Shown here one piece after another: positions 35,314 through 45,197 of a stretch of DNA of 64,000 nucleotides. A program made the position numbers and the translations under genes. Source of the DNA: Chromatiales bacterium. Lineage in GTDB: Bacteria > Pseudomonadota > Gammaproteobacteria > Steroidobacterales > GCA-2729495. The DNA is taken from positions 1 to 64,000 of the forward strand of contig JAEUQA010000051.1 of NCBI GenBank assembly GCA_016789845.1. The letters run 5' to 3'. The stretch's first letter is position 1. Each line of letters begins with the position of its first letter. The notes under the pieces were generated by a model. The model was not told the origin of the DNA, ran no database searches, and saw only the letters and a program-made list of their open reading frames with translations.

Positions 35314-37290
35314 GTGTTCAAGAAACTGATTTCACTGTGCGTGGTCGTGGCATCTGCCGCGCTGATGTCCTGCGGCGGCAGCAGCAACACCATCACGGGG
35401 CCGGGCGGCGGCGGCGGGGGCAATGCCCAGGTGGCGTCCGTCCAGGTGCTGGCGGCAGCGACCACCCTCGATTCCGACCAGTCCGGGCTGACCACGGTCG
35501 ACATCACCGCGATCGTCCGCGACGCGAACAACGTGGTGCTCAGTGACGTGCCCGTCCTGTTTGGCGCGAACGCCAACGGGTCCATCTCGGTGGTGCAGCT
35601 GAACACCGACGCCAACGGCCAGGCCCTTGCCCGGCTGTCGAACGGCACGGACGCGTCCAACCGGACCATCACCGTTACGGCCTCGGCTGGCAGCGCCAGC
35701 GGGTCCGTTTCGATCAACGTCGTCAAGACGGAAGTGACGGTGGACTGCCCGGATACGGCGGTTCTCGGCGGCACCGTGACCTGCACGGTCCGGCTGCAGG
35801 ACTCCAAGGCGGCCGGCATCGCCGGCCAGACCGTCGCCGTCAGCTCCAGCCTCAGCAACGGCCTGTCGGCCCCCGCGGTGGTGACCAATGGCTCCGGTCA
35901 GGCGACCTTTGTCCTGACTGCCACCAATTCAGGCACCGACACCCTCACCGTGAGCGCGCTGGGTGATACGGGCATCGACACCGTCGTCATTCCGGGCGTC
36001 AGCGGCGACAGCTTCACGGTCACGACTCCGGCTGCCAATGGCCTGGAGATTCCCCTGAACACGAACCAGACCGTCACGGTTTCCTGGACCGTCTCGGGCG
36101 TTCCCCAGGACGGCCAGACCATGCAGTTTGCCGCCAGCCGCGGCAGCTTCTTCCTGCCCGCCACCGTCACCCCGGCCACGTCCGCCGTCACCGCGGGGGG
36201 CACGGCGACCCTCGACATCCGGTCCAGCACCGCCGGGACGTCCACGATCGCGGTCAGCCGGCCTGGCGGTGGCATTGCCAGCCGCACGGTGGAGTTCGTG
36301 GCGACCGTCGCCGCGACGCTCGATGTCCAGGCGGAGCCGTCCAGCGTCCGCACGGGCAACCAGTCCCAGATCACCGCCATCGTGCGGGACGCGGCCGGCA
36401 ACCTGGTCAAGAACAAGACGGTCAGCTTCTCGCTAAGCGATAACACCGGCGGCTCGCTGTCTACGCCCGTAGCGACGACCGGCAGCGACGGCCGCGCGAG
36501 CATCGTCTACACCGCCGGCAGCTCGCAGAGCCCGCTAAATGGCGTGGTCATAACCGGCACCGTGCAGCAGGGCATCACCACGATTACCGACACGGTAAAC
36601 CTCACGGTGACGGGCCAGGCGCTGGCCATCTCCCTGGGCACGGGCAACGAGCTCTTCGAGCTCGGCACCGCCACCTTCGCCAAGGAATGGGTGATCTTCG
36701 TAACCGATGCCGATGGCAACGCGGTAGCGAGCAAGCCCGTCACCGTCAGCATCCGTTCGGTGAACTTCAAGAAGGGCAACCTCTTCGTCCCCGTGGACGG
36801 AGACGCCTGGGTCAAGGAGCCGGAGCCTGGCAGCTATGGTCCATTGAGCTGTCCCGACGAGGACGTCAATTTCAACGGCATCCTGGATGCCGGTGAAGAC
36901 ACGAACAACAGCGGCCTGCTGGAGGCCGGCAACATCGCCCTTGTTGCGCCGGTGGCGGCCAACGCGCCCGCTGGCTCGCCCTGCTCGAACCTCGCGAGCG
37001 CCGGCACCACGCAGGCCCAGATAACCACGGGCAATGATGGCCGGGCCCGGGTTTGTGTCCTTTACCCCCAGAACTACAACCTCTGGCTGGATGCGCGCAT
37101 CCAGGCCCGGGCATCCGTCCAGGGCACCGAGTTCGGCAAGTCCGCGACCTTCGAGCTGGAGGCCCTCGCCTCCGACATTCGCAATGTCAACGCGTCCCCG
37201 CCAGGCGTCGTGAGCCCCTTCGGTGACGTGGATACGAGCGGTGCCCCGGGTGTCGCGGCGACTGCCTGCGCCCAGCCACCGCCTCCGTGA
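35314..37290 (+). CDS. Ig-like (Big-1 type) repeat lipoprotein linked to the pil operon
   Basis: A 658-residue surface or periplasmic lipoprotein. The signal peptide ends at lipobox ALMSC and is followed by a Gly-rich linker (GPGGGGGG). Then come several bacterial Ig-like modules with the recurrent pattern TAIVRDANNVVLSDVPVLF and TAIVRDAAGNLVKNKTVSF, each near 100-130 residues. An Asp-rich insert, DVNFNGILDAGEDTNNSG, resembles a calcium-binding dockerin/EF-hand loop. The gene lies between pilQ and a strong terminator, so it belongs to the pil transcript. An adhesin or pilus-associated role is inference. It interrupts the pilQ-aroK adjacency common in relatives. Confidence 0.8.
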   Translation: MFKKLISLCVVVASAALMSCGGSSNTITGPGGGGGGNAQVASVQVLAAATTLDSDQSGLTTVDITAIVRDANNVVLSDVPVLFGANANGSISVVQLNTDANGQALARLSNGTDASNRTITVTASAGSASGSVSINVVKTEVTVDCPDTAVLGGTVTCTVRLQDSKAAGIAGQTVAVSSSLSNGLSAPAVVTNGSGQATFVLTATNSGTDTLTVSALGDTGIDTVVIPGVSGDSFTVTTPAANGLEIPLNTNQTVTVSWTVSGVPQDGQTMQFAASRGSFFLPATVTPATSAVTAGGTATLDIRSSTAGTSTIAVSRPGGGIASRTVEFVATVAATLDVQAEPSSVRTGNQSQITAIVRDAAGNLVKNKTVSFSLSDNTGGSLSTPVATTGSDGRASIVYTAGSSQSPLNGVVITGTVQQGITTITDTVNLTVTGQALAISLGTGNELFELGTATFAKEWVIFVTDADGNAVASKPVTVSIRSVNFKKGNLFVPVDGDAWVKEPEPGSYGPLSCPDEDVNFNGILDAGEDTNNSGLLEAGNIALVAPVAANAPAGSPCSNLASAGTTQAQITTGNDGRARVCVLYPQNYNLWLDARIQARASVQGTEFGKSATFELEALASDIRNVNASPPGVVSPFGDVDTSGAPGVAATACAQPPPP

Positions 37291-37316
37291 CAGCCTTCGG
37301 GGTGAAGTAACGGGCA

Positions 37317-37348
37317 AACAGGCCGGCGCAAGCCGGCCTGTTCTCTTT
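37317..37348 (+). terminator. Intrinsic terminator of the pil/lipoprotein operon
   Basis: AACAGGCCGGC (37317-37327), loop GCAA, and GCCGGCCTGTT (37332-37342) form a perfect eleven-base stem followed by CTCTTTC. It lies 26 bases after the lipoprotein stop and separates the pil unit from aroK. Confidence 0.85.
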
Positions 37349-37406
37349 CGGGCCTGCTCAATGCCGGGCGTTGACGCTCCCGCCCCGATCCCCAACACTC
37401 CGCGCC

Positions 37407-37916
37407 ATGTCGACGGGCAGCATCTTCCTCATCGGTCCCATGGGCTCCGGCAAGTCGGCCGTGGGCCGGCGCCTGGCCGGCGAGCTGGGCCGGGAGTTCA
37501 TCGACAGCGATGACGCCATCGAGGAGCGCAGTGGCGTGGACATTCCCTTCATCTTCGAGCGCGAGGGCGAAGCGGGGTTTCGCCAGCGGGAGACCAAGGT
37601 CATCGACGAGCTCACGCAGATGCCGGGCATCGTCCTGGCCACCGGGGGCGGCTCCGCGCAGGACCCCGTCAGCCGGCGGCACCTGCGGGAGCGCGGTTTC
37701 GTCGTCTACCTGCACGCCAGCGTCGAGCAGCAGCTCAGGCGCACGAAGCGGGGCCGCGAACGGCCCATGCTGAAAACAGGCGACCCGCGGGCAATCCTGA
37801 CCAGGCTCATGGCCAGCCGCGATCCCCAGTACCGCGAGATCGCGCACCTGGTCGTCGAGACGGACGGCCGGAAGGTCCCCTCGGTGGTCCGGGAAATCCG
37901 ACGTAACATGCCCTGA
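37407..37916 (+). CDS. aroK: Shikimate kinase
   Basis: Phosphorylates shikimate in chorismate synthesis. The 169 residues show the P-loop [18 protein letters not shown] near residue 6, the shikimate-binding [13 protein letters not shown], the catalytic FREREG-like [13 protein letters not shown], and VLATGGGSA. The lid is RGRERPML. The ATG at 37407 overlaps nothing upstream; its stop overlaps aroB (TGATG). Confidence 0.96.
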   Translation: MSTGSIFLIGPMGSGKSAVGRRLAGELGREFIDSDDAIEERSGVDIPFIFEREGEAGFRQRETKVIDELTQMPGIVLATGGGSAQDPVSRRHLRERGFVVYLHASVEQQLRRTKRGRERPMLKTGDPRAILTRLMASRDPQYREIAHLVVETDGRKVPSVVREIRRNMP

Positions 37917-38998
37917 TGTTCGTGACGCTCAACGTGGACCTGGGGGTCCGGAGCTACCCCATCCTGATCGGTGGCGGCCTGCTGTCCCGGCGGGACCTGC
38001 TCGAGCCCCACCTGCGGCACCGGGACGTGCTGGTGGTGACCAACGATGTCGTGGGTCCCATCTACCTGGAGCCCGTCAGGGCGCTGCTCGCGGGCTCCCG
38101 TGTTGCCACGGCGGTGCTCCCCGACGGCGAGCAGCACAAGACCATGGCCACCGTGAATCGTGTGCTGGATGCCCTCGTCGAGGCCCGCTTCGGGCGGGAC
38201 TGCGTGGTATTGGCGCTCGGCGGCGGCGTGGTGGGCGATATCGCAGGCTTCGCCGCCTCCATCTACCAGCGTGGCGTCGATTTCATCCAGGTGCCGACCA
38301 CGCTGCTGGCCCAGGTGGACTCCGCCGTGGGCGGCAAGACCGGGGTCAATCACCCGGGCGGCAAGAACCTGCTGGGCGCCTTTCACCAGCCCATCTGCGT
38401 CCTGTCCGACACCGACACCCTGCATACCCTGCCGGACCGGGAGCTCGCCGCCGGCTGCGCCGAGGTGGTGAAGTACGGGCTGATTGCCGATGGGGAACTG
38501 TTCGCCTGGCTGGAGGCGCAGGCCGAAGCCCTGCTGCGCCGGGACCCGGCCGCGCTGGGCCATGTCATCCGCCGCTCCTGTGAACTGAAGGCCGAGATCG
38601 TGGGCCAGGACGAGCGCGAACACGGGCGCCGCGCCCTGCTGAACCTCGGGCACACCTTCGGCCACGCCATCGAGCTGCAGGCGGGCTACGGGGAGTGGCT
38701 GCACGGCGAGGCCGTGGCGGCCGGCACCTGCATGGCCGCCGAATTCTCGGCGCGCCTGGGTGCGGTGGACCCCCTGGAAGTGGACCGGATCCGGCGGCTC
38801 TTCAGGCGGCTCCACCTGCCGGTGAGCCCGCCGGCCGCGGACCCCGGGAAGTTCCTGTCCGCCATGGGCATGGACAAGAAGGTCGTTGCCGGCCAGATCC
38901 GCCTCGTGCTCCTCGACAGTATCGGTTCGGCGCGGATCACTGGCGACTACCCGTCCCACGAGCTCGTGGACTACCTCCGGGAGCAGTTCGTCCGGTGA
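37916..38998 (+). CDS. aroB: 3-dehydroquinate synthase
   Basis: Second step of the shikimate pathway, NAD- and zinc-dependent, 360 residues. Motifs are [17 protein letters not shown] near residue 99, [20 protein letters not shown], the zinc ligands in [13 protein letters not shown] (Glu), [13 protein letters not shown] (His) and [10 protein letters not shown] (His). Translationally coupled to aroK and to the downstream dgt-like gene (GTGA). Confidence 0.97.
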   Translation: MFVTLNVDLGVRSYPILIGGGLLSRRDLLEPHLRHRDVLVVTNDVVGPIYLEPVRALLAGSRVATAVLPDGEQHKTMATVNRVLDALVEARFGRDCVVLALGGGVVGDIAGFAASIYQRGVDFIQVPTTLLAQVDSAVGGKTGVNHPGGKNLLGAFHQPICVLSDTDTLHTLPDRELAAGCAEVVKYGLIADGELFAWLEAQAEALLRRDPAALGHVIRRSCELKAEIVGQDEREHGRRALLNLGHTFGHAIELQAGYGEWLHGEAVAAGTCMAAEFSARLGAVDPLEVDRIRRLFRRLHLPVSPPAADPGKFLSAMGMDKKVVAGQIRLVLLDSIGSARITGDYPSHELVDYLREQFVR

Positions 38999-40167
38999 AG
39001 AATGGCGCGGCCGGTCTCCGGCCTGCCCGCTGGGCCGCCCGGGAAAGCCAGAGCCGGGGCCGGCTGCACCCGGAGCCTGCCCATCCCTACCGGGGCGAGT
39101 ATCAGCGGGACCGGGACCGCATCGTCCACTCGAGCGGCTTTCGCAGGCTGGTCTACAAGACCCAGGTCTTCGTCAACCACGAGGGCGACCTGTACCGCAC
39201 CCGCCTGACCCATTCCCTGGAGGTCGCCCAGATCGGCCGGACCGTGGCCCGCTGCCTGGACCTCAATGGCGAGCTGGTCGAGGCCATCGCGCTGGCCCAC
39301 GACCTGGGCCACACCCCGTTCGGTCACGCGGGCGAGGATGCGCTGCACGAGTGCATGAAGCCCTGGGGTGGCTTCGAGCACAACCTGCAGTCCCTGCGGG
39401 TGGTGGACGAGCTGGAGCAGCGCTACATGGGTTTTCCCGGCCTGAACCTCACCTTCGAGACCCGGGAGGGCATCCTCAAGCACTGCTCGAAGCGGAACGC
39501 GCGCCGGCTCGGCGAGCTGGGCCAGCGCTTCCTGACCCGTGGCCAGCCCGGGCTGGAGGCCCAGGTGGCGAACCTGGCGGACGAGATCGCCTACAACAAT
39601 CACGACGTGGACGACGGCCTGCGTTCCGGCCTGCTGTCCGAGGCCGCCCTCTGCAGCGTGCCGCTCTTCCGGCGCCACTACGAACGGGTCGTCCGGGAGG
39701 CGGGCAGTGTGCCGCGACGGGTGCTCATCCACGAAACCATCCGCGCCATGATCAACGAGGTGGTCACGGACCTGGTGGAGACCAGTCGCCGGAACATAAG
39801 GGTACGCCGCCTCCACTCCAGCGACGACGTGCGGGCGCTCACGAAGCCGCTGATCGCGCTGAGCCCGGCCACCCTCGCGGAACACCTGGCGCTCAAGCGC
39901 TACCTGCGCCGCCACCTCTACCGTCACGAGCAGGTGATCGACGTCACCAGTCGCGCCCAGGAGATGCTGAAGGCGGTGTTCCAGCGCTTCCTGGCCGATG
40001 TCAGGACCATGCCCCGGGAGCACGCGAACCGGGCCCGGGCCTGGGAGGCAGAGAAGGGCGAGGCGGGCCGGGCGCGGGCGGTGGCCGACTACGTGGCCGG
40101 CATGACCGACCGCTACGCCTTCTCTGCCTACAAGCGACTGGTCGATCCGAGGGCACGGCTTCCGTAA
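38995..40167 (+). CDS. Deoxyguanosinetriphosphate triphosphohydrolase-like protein
   Basis: HD-domain dNTPase of 390 residues. Metal-binding HD motifs: [15 protein letters not shown] (His), [18 protein letters not shown] (His-Asp plus second His) and [18 protein letters not shown] (Asp). The N-terminus has [20 protein letters not shown] (about residues 20-39), typical of the short dgt-like family. Opens with a GTG at 38995 overlapping the aroB stop. It probably hydrolyses dNTPs to deoxynucleoside and triphosphate; preferred substrate is not deducible. Confidence 0.93.
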   Translation: MKNGAAGLRPARWAARESQSRGRLHPEPAHPYRGEYQRDRDRIVHSSGFRRLVYKTQVFVNHEGDLYRTRLTHSLEVAQIGRTVARCLDLNGELVEAIALAHDLGHTPFGHAGEDALHECMKPWGGFEHNLQSLRVVDELEQRYMGFPGLNLTFETREGILKHCSKRNARRLGELGQRFLTRGQPGLEAQVANLADEIAYNNHDVDDGLRSGLLSEAALCSVPLFRRHYERVVREAGSVPRRVLIHETIRAMINEVVTDLVETSRRNIRVRRLHSSDDVRALTKPLIALSPATLAEHLALKRYLRRHLYRHEQVIDVTSRAQEMLKAVFQRFLADVRTMPREHANRARAWEAEKGEAGRARAVADYVAGMTDRYAFSAYKRLVDPRARLP

Positions 40168-40177
40168 ACTACGCGCC

Positions 40178-40897
40178 ATGCCAATGACAACCAACGCCGC
40201 CGATCCCCGCGATCGCCTCATCTTCGCCCTCGACGTGCCCGACGCCACCGACGCGCGGCGGGTGGTCGAGCAGCTGGGCGATTCGGTCACCTTCTACAAG
40301 CTGGGCCTCGAGCTGATGGCTGCCGGCGGGTACTTCGAGCTGGTGGACTGGCTGCTAGGCAAGAACAAGCGGGTCTTCGCGGACCTGAAGCTCTTCGACG
40401 TCCCCGCCACCGTCAGCCGCGCCATTGCCCTCCTGGCGACGCGGGGCGTGACCTTCGCCACCGTCCACGGCAACCAGGGGATCATGGAGGCCGCGGCGGC
40501 CGCGAAGGGCGACCTCAAGATCCTGGCCGTCACCGTGCTCACCAGCCTCGACCGGGGCGACCTCGACGACCTGGGCTTCAAGTGCGACGTGGAGGCCCTC
40601 GTGCTGTCCCGGGCGCGCCGGGCACTGGAGGCCGGCTGCGACGGCGTCGTCGCGTCGGGGCTCGAACTGCCGGCCATGCGCCGGGCCATCGACGGCCGGC
40701 TGCTGGTGGTCACGCCCGGCATCCGGCCGGTGGAGAACCGGCCCGCCGACGACCAGAAGCGGGTGGTCACGGTGGAGCAGGCCTTCGGCGATGGCGCGGA
40801 CTACATCGTGGTGGGCCGTCCCATCCGGGACGCGAAGGATCCGCGGGCCGCGGCTGCGGCAATCCAGCAGACTATTGGCGGACTGTTTTCCCGCTGA
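40178..40897 (+). CDS. pyrF: Orotidine 5'-phosphate decarboxylase
   Basis: Last step of UMP synthesis, 239 residues. Active-site motifs are LIFALDVPDA near residue 14, KLGLELM, the catalytic VFADLKLFDVPATV (Asp-Lys-Asp) and VTPGIRPVENRPADDQKRVV near 180, with VVGRPIRDAKDP at the C-terminal phosphate site. The 3' end overlaps the convergent tesA-like gene by 26 bases. Confidence 0.97.
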   Translation: MPMTTNAADPRDRLIFALDVPDATDARRVVEQLGDSVTFYKLGLELMAAGGYFELVDWLLGKNKRVFADLKLFDVPATVSRAIALLATRGVTFATVHGNQGIMEAAAAAKGDLKILAVTVLTSLDRGDLDDLGFKCDVEALVLSRARRALEAGCDGVVASGLELPAMRRAIDGRLLVVTPGIRPVENRPADDQKRVVTVEQAFGDGADYIVVGRPIRDAKDPRAAAAAIQQTIGGLFSR

Positions 40898-41543
40898 TCG
40901 CCTTCAGTTCCTTCTCCAGCGCGGGCCAGACATTGTCCAGGAGGATCTTCTGGGCCTCGACCGTGGGGTGAATGCCGTCCGCCTGGAACAGGTTTATGTC
41001 CAGTGCGACGCCATCCAGGATGAAGTCCACGAGCCCCGTGCGGTACTGCCTGGCGAGCTCCGGGTACACGCCCGCGAAAGCCCGGGTGTAGGGGCCGCCG
41101 TAGTTGGTCGGGATCTGGATGCCGGCCAGGACCACGCGGGCGCCCGCCGCCTGGGACAGTTCGATCATCCGGGCGAGATTGCTGCGCATCACCTCGATCG
41201 GCGTGCCGCGCAGGCCATCGTTGCCGCCGAGCTCGATGATCACGACGGCGGGCCGGTGCAGGTCCAGGGCCCGGGGCAGGCGCTTCAGTCCGCCCGTGGT
41301 GGTATCGCCCGTGATGCTGGCATTCACCACGCCATAGCCGTAACCTTTGGCCCGCAGCCGCTCGCCGAGCAGCGCCACCCAGGACTCCTCCTGGGCCATG
41401 CCGAACGCGGCACTGAGGCTGTCACCCACCACGAGCACGGTCTGGCCCCGCTCGGCCGCTGCCAGCTGTGGCGAACCAACGAGCAACGCGAGCAGCAATG
41501 CCGCGGCGGCGGACAATTCCGACAGTCGAAAGTTGAAGTGCAT
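40872..41543 (-). CDS. tesA: GDSL/SGNH arylesterase-lysophospholipase (TesA-type)
   Basis: Periplasmic multifunctional esterase/thioesterase of 223 residues. A signal peptide (cleavage after LAAA) is followed by block I VLVVGDSLSAAFG, block II Gly in ASITGDTTTGG, block III IIELGGNDGLRG and block V ADGIHPT, giving the Ser-Asp-His triad. It is divergent from the ABC transporter pair, as tesA is from ybbAP in E. coli. Its ATG lies on the opposite strand of the transporter ATG (shared CATG). Confidence 0.94.
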   Translation of the reverse strand: MHFNFRLSELSAAAALLLALLVGSPQLAAAERGQTVLVVGDSLSAAFGMAQEESWVALLGERLRAKGYGYGVVNASITGDTTTGGLKRLPRALDLHRPAVVIIELGGNDGLRGTPIEVMRSNLARMIELSQAAGARVVLAGIQIPTNYGGPYTRAFAGVYPELARQYRTGLVDFILDGVALDINLFQADGIHPTVEAQKILLDNVWPALEKELKAISGKTVRQ

Positions 41544-42240
41544 GGATTCTGTGCTGCGTGCCGCAGGCCTCACCAAGCAGGTTAGCAGTCCCGAAGGGAT
41601 ACTGACCATCCTGGATGACGTCAGCCTGAACATCGGCCGGGCCGAGTCCGTCGCGCTCGTGGGCCCGTCCGGTGCCGGCAAGACGACGCTGCTTGCGATC
41701 CTCGCGGGCCTCGACCAACCCACCCGGGGGCGCGTGTGGCTGTGCGGCGAGGACATCACGGCCATGGACGAGGATGGCCGGGCCTTGCTGCGGGCGCGCC
41801 GGGTGGGCTTCGTCTTCCAGTCCTTCCACCTGGTGCAGTCCCTGACCGCGCTGGAGAACGTGATGCTGCCGCTCGAGCTGGCGGGCGAGGCCCGGGCCGC
41901 CGCGGTGGCCCGGGAGACGCTGGCCAACGTGGGGCTGTCCGCCAGGGTTGGCCACTACCCCAGGCAATTGTCCGGCGGCGAGCAGCAGCGCGTCGCGATC
42001 GCCCGCGCCTTCGTGATGCGCCCGGAGGTGCTCTTCGCCGACGAGCCCACCGGCAACCTGGACAGCGCCACGGGGGACCGCATCGGGCGCCTGCTGTTCG
42101 ACCTCAACGCCGAGGCGAAGACCACGCTGGTCCTCGTGACCCACGAGCGGGACCTGGCCGCCCGCTGCGACCGCACGATCCGCATCGAGGCCGGCAGGGT
42201 CGAGGCCGGCGAGGTCGAGGCGGGCCGGGTCGTCGCATGA
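41542..42240 (+). CDS. ybbA: ABC transporter ATP-binding protein (YbbA, LolD-like)
   Basis: A 232-residue ATPase with Walker A VGPSGAGKTTLLAIL, Q-loop FVFQSFHLV, signature QLSGGEQQRVAIARA and Walker B VLFADEPTGNLDS. It belongs to the MacB/LolD group and pairs with the large permease downstream. The C-terminus has a short repeat, EAGRVEAGEVEAGRVVA. The ATG at 41542 shares CATG with the divergent tesA start, so its promoter must lie inside the tesA coding region. Confidence 0.94.
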   Translation: MDSVLRAAGLTKQVSSPEGILTILDDVSLNIGRAESVALVGPSGAGKTTLLAILAGLDQPTRGRVWLCGEDITAMDEDGRALLRARRVGFVFQSFHLVQSLTALENVMLPLELAGEARAAAVARETLANVGLSARVGHYPRQLSGGEQQRVAIARAFVMRPEVLFADEPTGNLDSATGDRIGRLLFDLNAEAKTTLVLVTHERDLAARCDRTIRIEAGRVEAGEVEAGRVVA

Positions 42241-42264
42241 TGGCCAGCGGGTGAAAGTCCTCCC

Positions 42265-44754
42265 ATGAAAGTCCTGGGCTTCGCGCTCCGTGCCTTCCGC
42301 CGGGACCTGCGGGCCGGGGAACTGTCCATCCTGCTCGCGGCGATCATCGTGGCCGTCACGGCCATGACGGCGGTGGGCTTCTTCACCGACCGGGTGGGCG
42401 GCGCGATGAAGGACCAGGCCAGCCAGGTGCTCGCGGCCGACCTCGTCCTGCGCTCAGCCGGCCCCATCAGCCCCGGCTACCTGTCCGACGCCCGGGCCCT
42501 GGGCCTCGAGTTCGCCGAGACGCTGGCCTTTCCCACGGTCGTGGTCGCGGGCGAGCAGACCACCCTCGCGGCCATCGACGCCGTGAGCGATACCTATCCC
42601 CTGAGGGGCCAGCTCACGGTGGCCGACACGCTGTTTGGCAACGGCCGCCCCGCCACCGGCGTGCCTCTCCGCGGTGAAGCCTGGGCGGAGCCCGGCCTGC
42701 TCGGCCGCCTGGGCCTGGAAGTGGGCGCCAGCGTCAGCGTGGGCGAACGTTCGCTGCGCATCACCCGGGTCCTGCAGTACAAGCCGGACCAGAACATCGG
42801 CTTCATCAACCTGGCGCCCGGCCTGATGGTGAACCTGGCCGACGTGCCGAGCTTCGGCGTGGTGAAGCCGGGCAGCCGCGTGACCTACAACCAGATGTAC
42901 GCCGGCAGCGACGCGCAGATCGCGACATTCCGCAAGCAGCTGACGCCACGGCTGCGGCCCGACGAGTCACTCCGGGGCCGGGAAGACGCCGGCGACCAGA
43001 TCAACGCCGCCATCGACCGGGCCCAGCGCTTCCTCACGCTGGCGTCCCTGGTGACCGTCATCCTGGCCGCCGTGGCGGCCGCCATGGCCGCCCGGCGCTA
43101 CGCGCTCCGGCACCTGGACAACATCGCGCTGCTGAAGACCCTGGGTGCCACGCAGTCGTTCGTCATCGCGGTGACGGTGACGGAGCTGGCCTTCGTCATC
43201 GCGCTGACCTCCGTCGTCGGCGTCCTGCTGGGTTATGGCGCCCAGTACGGACTGGCCGTGATCGCCGCCGAGTTCGTCGGTTTCGTCCTGCCGCCGGCCA
43301 CGGGCCAGCCCTTCCTGCTCGGGGTGCTGACGGCGGCGACCGTGGTGGTCGGTTTCGCCCTGCCCCACCTGCTCAGCGTCGGTACCACGCCGCCGCTCCG
43401 CGTGCTGCGCAAGGACCTGCCGCCGCCCCGGCTCAGCGCGGCCGTGACCTACGGCGTGGCGCTGGCCGCCATCGGTGCACTCGTGCTGGTGATCGTGCGG
43501 GATCCGCTGCTGCTGGGCCTGATCGCGGGCGGTGTCGTGGGCACGGCGGTCGTGGCCTTCGGCCTGGGCTGGCTGCTGGTGCGGGCCCTCAGCCGCTTCC
43601 GCGGCGCCGCGGGCATCGCCTGGCGCTATGGCCTGGCCAACATCGCCCGCCGCGGCGGCGAGAGCGTGGTGCAGATCGTGGCCTTCGGCTTGAGCCTGAT
43701 GGTGCTGCTCCTGCTGGGCGTCGTGCGGAACGACATCCTGAAGACCTGGGAGCAGACGGTGCCCGCCAATGCACCCAACCAGTTCATGATCAACATCGAG
43801 CCGGACCAGCTCCCGGGCCTGAAGGCATTCTTCCAGGCAGAGGTGGGGCAGGAGCCCGTCTCGCTGCCCCTCATCCGGGGCCGCCTGACCGCGGTGAATG
43901 GCACGCCAGTAAAGGAAGTGAAAGTCGCCAACGCCCAGGGCGCCGCCTTCCTGCAGAGGGAGGCCAACCTCACCTGGACCGGCACGCTCCCGGCCAGCAA
44001 CGTGGTGACCGATGGCACCTGGTGGGGGGCGGGCTATGCCGGGCCGCTGCAGCTCTCGCTGGACGCGGAACTCGCCACCAACCTGGGCGTCAAGGTGGGT
44101 GACAGCCTCACCTTCAACGTGGCCGGCGAGGACATCAACGCACCCATTACCAGCCTGCGGACCATCGAGTGGGATTCCTTCCAGCCCAACTTCTACGTGG
44201 TGCTGTCGCCGGGAGTGTCGGCCGACCTGCCCCAGACCTACCTGGCCAGCGTGTTCGTGCCCCGGGACCGGGTGGAGATGCTGAGCCGGCTGGTACGGCA
44301 GTTCCCCGGCGTCACCGTCCTCGACCTGGAGGTGATCCTGTCCCAGGTCCGTGCCGTCATCGACAAGGCGTCAATGGCCGTGCAGTACGTGTTCCTGTTC
44401 ACGCTGCTGGCCGGCGTCGTGGTGCTGCTTGCGGCGATCCAGCTCACCCGGGACGAGCGCCGCTTCGAGAGCGCCATCCTGCACACGCTCGGCGCCGCGC
44501 GCCGGAAGATCCTGCAGGGCGTGGCCGTTGAATTCGTGACCCTCGGCAGCCTGGCCGGCGTGCTGGCCGCCGTCGGCGCCACGCTGCTCGGCTGGGGACT
44601 GGCAACCTATGCGTTCAAGCTGGAGTACACGGTGAGCGCCTTGCTGTGGCCCCTGGGGCTCGCCACGGGCGCCCTGATCGTGGGCATCACCGGCACCCTG
44701 GCCACGCGCAAGGCCGTCAACGAGCCGCCCATCGCGGTGCTCCGGGATCGGTGA
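42265..44754 (+). CDS. ybbP: FtsX-like ABC permease (YbbP)
   Basis: An 829-residue permease with two FtsX/MacB modules. There is an N-terminal helix followed by a periplasmic domain, a block of three helices near 250-370, several central helices near 395-500, a second periplasmic domain and three C-terminal helices (about 705-820). The core motif RRYALRHLDNIALLKTLGAT and the second RRFESAILHTLGAARRKILQ are the coupling regions facing the ATPase. It probably acts on cell-envelope lipids or proteins with YbbA and TesA, as gene linkage suggests. Confidence 0.93.
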   Translation: MKVLGFALRAFRRDLRAGELSILLAAIIVAVTAMTAVGFFTDRVGGAMKDQASQVLAADLVLRSAGPISPGYLSDARALGLEFAETLAFPTVVVAGEQTTLAAIDAVSDTYPLRGQLTVADTLFGNGRPATGVPLRGEAWAEPGLLGRLGLEVGASVSVGERSLRITRVLQYKPDQNIGFINLAPGLMVNLADVPSFGVVKPGSRVTYNQMYAGSDAQIATFRKQLTPRLRPDESLRGREDAGDQINAAIDRAQRFLTLASLVTVILAAVAAAMAARRYALRHLDNIALLKTLGATQSFVIAVTVTELAFVIALTSVVGVLLGYGAQYGLAVIAAEFVGFVLPPATGQPFLLGVLTAATVVVGFALPHLLSVGTTPPLRVLRKDLPPPRLSAAVTYGVALAAIGALVLVIVRDPLLLGLIAGGVVGTAVVAFGLGWLLVRALSRFRGAAGIAWRYGLANIARRGGESVVQIVAFGLSLMVLLLLGVVRNDILKTWEQTVPANAPNQFMINIEPDQLPGLKAFFQAEVGQEPVSLPLIRGRLTAVNGTPVKEVKVANAQGAAFLQREANLTWTGTLPASNVVTDGTWWGAGYAGPLQLSLDAELATNLGVKVGDSLTFNVAGEDINAPITSLRTIEWDSFQPNFYVVLSPGVSADLPQTYLASVFVPRDRVEMLSRLVRQFPGVTVLDLEVILSQVRAVIDKASMAVQYVFLFTLLAGVVVLLAAIQLTRDERRFESAILHTLGAARRKILQGVAVEFVTLGSLAGVLAAVGATLLGWGLATYAFKLEYTVSALLWPLGLATGALIVGITGTLATRKAVNEPPIAVLRDR

Positions 44755-45197
44755 GCAAGAGGCCGAAGCTGATGTCCTGCGGCGCCGTGATCCTGCGGGA
44801 CACGCCGGACGGCCTCCGGGTACTCATGCTCCGGGTGTTCCGGCACTGGGACTTTCCCAAGGGGTTGATGGAGGCGGGGGAAACCCCGAAGCAGACGGCG
44901 CTCCGGGAGGTGCAGGAAGAGTCCAGCATCACTGGCCTGGAGTTCCCCTGGGGCAATGTGCACATCGACACCGGCCCCTACAGCCGCGGCAAGGTGGCGC
45001 GCTACTACCTCGCGCGGACAACACAGGAAACGGTCGAACTGCTGCCGAGCCCCGACACCGGCCGCCCGGAGCACAGCGAGTACCGCTGGCTCAGCTTTGC
45101 CCAGGCCCGCCGGCTGGCGGCGCCGCGGGTGGCGTCGGTGCTCGACTGGGCGGAATCCCACGTGGGAGCGCCTTCAGGCGCGACCCGGCTGGTCTGA
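44751..45197 (+). CDS. Nudix hydrolase with REP-encoded tail
   Basis: A 148-residue Nudix protein, GTG start at 44751 overlapping the permease stop (GTGA). The Nudix box is complete: Gly38, Glu44, Arg52-Glu53, Glu56-Glu57 in GLMEAGETPKQTALREVQEE. Related short enzymes hydrolyse diadenosine tetraphosphate or NTPs; the substrate here is unknown. The last eleven residues, VGAPSGATRLV, are encoded by a REP element and overlap the convergent membrane protein gene. Confidence 0.88.
   Translation: MSKRPKLMSCGAVILRDTPDGLRVLMLRVFRHWDFPKGLMEAGETPKQTALREVQEESSITGLEFPWGNVHIDTGPYSRGKVARYYLARTTQETVELLPSPDTGRPEHSEYRWLSFAQARRLAAPRVASVLDWAESHVGAPSGATRLV

Noticed and set aside
36871..37110. Frames antisense to the Ig-like lipoprotein gene
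   Set aside because: Short shadow frames; the plus frame has a lipobox and repeated Ig-like modules.
44607..45161. Minus-strand frame antisense to the permease end and Nudix gene
   Set aside because: No domain; the plus strand contains a perfect Nudix box.
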